From assembly GCF_013346665.1 (NCBI RefSeq), contig NZ_JABVBB010000034.1:186001-250000 (forward strand): a stretch of DNA of 64,000 nucleotides, read 5' to 3'. The stretch's first letter is position 1, and every line of letters starts with the position of its first letter. The notes beneath the pieces were generated by a model. It was given only the letters and a program-made list of their open reading frames with translations, did not search any database and had not been told where the DNA came from. Position numbers and translations under genes: made by a program. Positions 61,247 through 64,000 of this stretch are shown piece by piece. The DNA comes from Sulfitobacter maritimus (lineage in GTDB: Bacteria > Pseudomonadota > Alphaproteobacteria > Rhodobacterales > Rhodobacteraceae).

Positions 61247-61396
61247 CCGCGGGTCGGCGCGCCAACGGTTGGCTCGTACCACTTTATGGACCAGCCATGG
61301 TGTGCGTTCGCGAAGCTGCGCCCAGACCTACCTAATTGCCTACCTGATGGGGCGGGCAGGCGATGGCCCGGCGCCTACGGCTTGAGGCCGGGCCGG
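61247..61396. repeat. Dispersed intergenic element, family B copy 2
   Basis: About 150 bases matching 23368-23516 in order and length, with the conserved CCGCGGGTCGGCG start, CCACTTTATGG, CAGCCATGGTGTGC, and the GGCCCGG...CCGGGCC hairpin at the end. Compared with copy 1 the middle 40 bases differ most. Confidence 0.8.
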
Positions 61397-61477
61397 ATTA
61401 AGTTGGAGAAACTGGATGCAGGCGCAGTGGGTGCAGCGAGCACCGCTAGCCGGCATTCCCTGTACAAAAACGCAACA

Positions 61478-61652
61478 GCCCGGAATCGAGGCCGAAGGCC
61501 GCCGGGCAGCGCCAGACCGGCCCTTGGGCTGGCGCTTTTGCAATCGGAGCGGCGGCTTGCGAAGGTTCTACACCGGTTGCTGCCATAAAGAGCCTAATTG
61601 CGAGAGCAAGAGCGCCACCCCCCGGTCTGGCACTGCCCGGCTCTCCGCCTTT
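61478..61652. repeat. Dispersed intergenic element, family A copy 2
   Basis: Left arm 61501-61520 pairs with 61622-61641 (19 of 20 bp) across 101 bases; left arm also forms AGCGCCAG/CTGGCGCT (61508-61515, 61529-61536) followed by TTT. Related to 2572-2740. The rest of the 61209-61691 gap (short open frames near 61217-61588 and 61416-61682) looks like translated repeat and is not called as genes. Confidence 0.75.
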
Positions 61653-61691
61653 TCTCTCGCCAATCGCGAAACCCCGGCGTAAAGAATTCCC

Positions 61692-62924
61692 ATGACCCGC
61701 TATATCACCCTCGAAGAAGCCAAAGGCCTGCCGTTCTGGCGCCGCCCTGTGGCTCTGCTGTTCCTCATGGCGCTGGCCATGCCGATTGCATTCAATACAT
61801 GGTCAGCGCTCCTGAATAACTTCGTGATCGAAGTGGCAGACTTTGACGGGTCAGACATCGGCCTTTTGCACACCGTGCGCGAAATACCTGGCTTTTTCGC
61901 TATCGGTGTCATCGCCATTCTGATCTTTATGCGCGAACAGGTGCTTGGGCTGATCTCGCTGATCTTGCTGGGTGCGGCCACGGCGGTCACGGCCTATTTC
62001 CCTTCTATGGGCGGCATCCTTACCATCACCATGCTTAGTTCCATCGGCTTTCACTACTACGAAACCGTGAACCAATCGCTGCAACTGCAATGGCTCAAGA
62101 TCGAAGATGCCCCGCGTATGCTGGGCTGGCTTTTGGCGGCTGGCTCCTTGGCTACGCTTGTGGCCTACCTTGCGATCATGGCGCTGTGGGAGACGCTGAA
62201 CCTTAGCTATAGCATCGTCTATATGATAGGCGGCGGCATCACTGTCGTGATCGCAGGGTTCGCAATGCTGGCCTATCCCCAGTTTGAATCCCCCACCGTG
62301 CAGTCCAAAAAGATGATCCTGCGCAAGCGTTATTGGCTCTATTACGCGCTACAATTCATGTCGGGTGCGCGGCGGCAGATTTTTGTGGTCTTTGCAGGGT
62401 TCATGATGGTCGAACGCTTTGGTTTCGAAGTGCATGAGATTACCACGCTTTACCTGATTAATCTCATCGCCAATATGATCTTTGCCCCGCTGATGGGCCG
62501 GGCGGTTGGGTATTTTGGCGAACGTCGGACGCTGGCTTTTGAGTATATCGGGCTTATCATGGTGTTTCTGGCCTACGGCGGCGTGTACTACCTTGGCTGG
62601 GGCGTGCTGGTCGCGGCGACGCTCTATGTGCTGGACCATATGTTCTTTGCCTTAGCACTGGCGCTGAAGACCTATTTCCAGAAAATCGCGGACCCGGCAG
62701 ACATCGCGCCCACGGCGGCGGTGGCCTTTACCATCAATCATATCGCGGCGGTCTTCCTGCCCGTCGGGCTCGGCCTTTTGTGGCTGGCCTCACCTGCTGC
62801 GGTGTTCTTCCTCGCTGCGGGCATGGCGGCGGTGTCTTTGATGCTGTCTCTGCTGATCCCACGCCACCCGGCACCGGGGCATGAGACAATCTTTCAACGC
62901 GCCGTGCCGCAAGCCGCCGAATAG
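61692..62924 (+). CDS. MFS transporter
   Basis: A 410-residue membrane protein with about twelve hydrophobic segments and a polar stretch between helices 6 and 7 (PQFESPTVQSKKMILRKRYW, about 196-215), the usual major facilitator layout. The substrate is unknown. There are no signature motifs of a named MFS subfamily. The ATG at 61692 follows a GAAACCCCGGCGTAAAGAATTCCC stretch without a good ribosome binding site. It is preceded by the cluster of dispersed elements, the nearest of which ends about 50 bases upstream and might affect its expression. Confidence 0.87.
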   Translation: MTRYITLEEAKGLPFWRRPVALLFLMALAMPIAFNTWSALLNNFVIEVADFDGSDIGLLHTVREIPGFFAIGVIAILIFMREQVLGLISLILLGAATAVTAYFPSMGGILTITMLSSIGFHYYETVNQSLQLQWLKIEDAPRMLGWLLAAGSLATLVAYLAIMALWETLNLSYSIVYMIGGGITVVIAGFAMLAYPQFESPTVQSKKMILRKRYWLYYALQFMSGARRQIFVVFAGFMMVERFGFEVHEITTLYLINLIANMIFAPLMGRAVGYFGERRTLAFEYIGLIMVFLAYGGVYYLGWGVLVAATLYVLDHMFFALALALKTYFQKIADPADIAPTAAVAFTINHIAAVFLPVGLGLLWLASPAAVFFLAAGMAAVSLMLSLLIPRHPAPGHETIFQRAVPQAAE

Positions 62925-63006
62925 CTTGCAACAGCGCGCATAGCTTGACCCGACGCACACGCCTCCTTAGGCGAAGCGCAACCGCACCGCAGCAAAGGAC
63001 CGCGCC

Positions 63007-63879
63007 ATGCCCACTTTCACCGCCCTGACCACCCTCGAAGGCCGCGACCCCGCCTATGCTCTGGGCGAAGCTATGGAGCGGATGACCCCTGAGCCCACCG
63101 GAGTCGGCGTATTCGAGGTCGAAGACGGATCGGGCCTGTGGGAAGTCGGTGGCTATTTCGAGGAAGAGCCGGACACCGCAGCGCTGGCGGTGCTGGCGGC
63201 GGCGATGGGGGCAAAAGAATTTACCATCTCGGAACTGCCCGAAACCGATTGGGTGGCCCATGTGCGCCGTGAATTGGCCCCGGTCGAGGCCGGGCGCTTT
63301 TTCGTCTACGGCAGCCATGACGCCGACAAGGTGCCGGATGATTGTGAGCCGCTGCTGATTGAAGCCGCGATGGCCTTTGGCACCGGGCATCACGGCACGA
63401 CGCTGGGTTGCCTGCGCGCGTTGGACCGTCTGGCGGGCGAAGGTTTTCACGGCAAAAACGTGGCCGACATTGGCTGTGGCACCGCTGTTCTGGCGATGGC
63501 CGCTGCGCGGATCTGGCCAGAGCCAGTGCTGGCCAGCGATATTGACGAGGTCGCCGTCGAAGTGGCGCAGGCGAATGTCGATGCAAATGGCCTCACAGGC
63601 CGCGTAACCTGCGTTGAGGCTGCGGGCTTCGACCACCCAACCTTGGCCGAAGCCGCACCCTTTGATCTGGTCTTTGCCAATATCCTCAAAGGCCCGCTGG
63701 TGGCGCTGGCCCCCGATATGGCAGAGGCGCTTCAGCCCGCTGGCTATGCGATTCTCTCTGGCCTTTTGAACGAACAAGCCGATGAGGTGATCGAGGTTTA
63801 TGCACGATCCGGGATCAATCTGTTGCACCGCGAAAGCATTGGTGATTGGACGACGCTAACGCTGCAATTCAAAGCGTAA
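63007..63879 (+). CDS. prmA: Ribosomal protein L11 methyltransferase
   Basis: A 290-residue SAM-dependent methyltransferase. MAFGTGHHGTTLGCLRALDRL (about 122-142) is the classic PrmA motif and VADIGCGTAVLAMAAARIW (about 155-173) the SAM-binding loop, with FANILKGPLVALAPDM following. It trimethylates lysines of ribosomal protein L11. ATG at 63007 has AAAGGACC before it. It is 82 bases after the MFS stop and probably has its own promoter. Length and order agree with other alphaproteobacterial PrmA proteins. Confidence 0.96.
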   Translation: MPTFTALTTLEGRDPAYALGEAMERMTPEPTGVGVFEVEDGSGLWEVGGYFEEEPDTAALAVLAAAMGAKEFTISELPETDWVAHVRRELAPVEAGRFFVYGSHDADKVPDDCEPLLIEAAMAFGTGHHGTTLGCLRALDRLAGEGFHGKNVADIGCGTAVLAMAAARIWPEPVLASDIDEVAVEVAQANVDANGLTGRVTCVEAAGFDHPTLAEAAPFDLVFANILKGPLVALAPDMAEALQPAGYAILSGLLNEQADEVIEVYARSGINLLHRESIGDWTTLTLQFKA

Positions 63880-63989
63880 TTTACGCCTCATTTTCGTTGC
63901 ATTGGCCCTTTTTGCCGCTTTGTTGCCACATTTGATCTGTATTCAAATTGGCAGCAAGCGGTGGGGGCCGAATTGCTACGGAGACCATT

Positions 63990-64000
63990 ATGGCTGTGGA
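63990..64000 (+). CDS. Start of a further gene (cut by the window edge)
   Basis: An ATG at 63990, with CGGAG 6 bases before it, opens MAV before the window ends. The 110 bases before it (63880-63989) are clearly A/T-richer than the surroundings, as expected of a promoter region. Nothing can be said about function. Confidence 0.5.

Noticed and set aside
61217..61682. Short open frames (about 60-120 codons) between priA and the MFS gene
   Set aside because: They coincide with the dispersed elements and have repeat-derived composition, no homology and no ribosome binding sites.
1..64000. CRISPR arrays, tRNA or rRNA genes, insertion sequences and prophage
   Set aside because: No regularly spaced repeats, no cloverleaf-like stretches in the gaps, and no transposase, integrase of the mobile type or phage structural gene; XerC is the housekeeping recombinase.

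Overview
The window reads as chromosomal DNA of a GC-rich marine alphaproteobacterium of the Rhodobacterales (Roseobacter group), perhaps near Sulfitobacter. This rests on recognised gene content and neighbourhoods (carboxynorspermidine genes, fused malic enzyme/phosphotransacetylase, MipA/OmpV, DUF484-xerC, fsa-priA, gcdH with a divergent LysR gene) and on Roseobacter-style intergenic palindromes. No database search was possible. I see no tRNA, rRNA, CRISPR array, insertion sequence or prophage. About 58 protein genes fill nearly all of it.

Layout. 1-10 kb: truncated cyclopropane-fatty-acid synthase, alpha/beta hydrolase, cupin, glyA facing nadK, a CsbD stress protein, the polyamine pair nspC/carboxynorspermidine dehydrogenase, and prpE. 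10-19 kb: an outer-membrane protein, maeB, the nucleoside salvage run cdd-deoA-deoB-upp, and an exported SPOR protein. 19-23 kb: a membrane protein of unknown function, an acyl-CoA ligase, an EamA transporter overlapping a sulfotransferase-like gene. 23.5-31.5 kb: a long minus-strand fatty-acyl/branched-chain degradation operon (merR, acyl-CoA dehydrogenase, small protein, acyl-CoA dehydrogenase, GST, fadA, fadJ) closed by a strong terminator. 31.6-37.3 kb: LuxR solo, second MerR, two overlapping thioesterases, a MATE exporter, arsC-like, pyrD, DUF952. 37.4-45.6 kb: secreted 5'-nucleotidase, LprI-like protein, VOC protein, cupredoxin-like protein, LysR/gcdH, and an alpha-beta fused 2-oxoacid dehydrogenase E1. 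45.7-48.5 kb: a uronate/aldarate-type operon. 48.8-51.3 kb: ECF sigma factor, anti-sigma, fasciclin and Tat-type MsrB, probably an envelope stress module. 51.3-64 kb: hrpB, meaB, a PACE-type exporter, xerC-DUF484, a nitrilase-family hydrolase, fsa, priA, an MFS transporter, prmA and the first codons of another gene.

Much of the metabolism converges on acyl-CoA use: prpE, the acyl-CoA ligase, the fad operon, gcdH, the 2-oxoacid E1 and meaB feed or handle propionyl-, acetyl- and glutaryl-CoA, and maeB supplies NADPH and pyruvate.

The most unusual signal is not a gene. Two related families of dispersed intergenic elements occur (about 2572-2740, 23368-23516, 61247-61396, 61478-61652). In one family a short arm can pair with either of two partners, and a base change in one copy is matched in both partners. 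Other points are a perfect MerR-type palindrome, an EcfG-like promoter match before csbD, operator-like repeats between divergent genes, and a possible 32-residue membrane peptide upstream of maeB.
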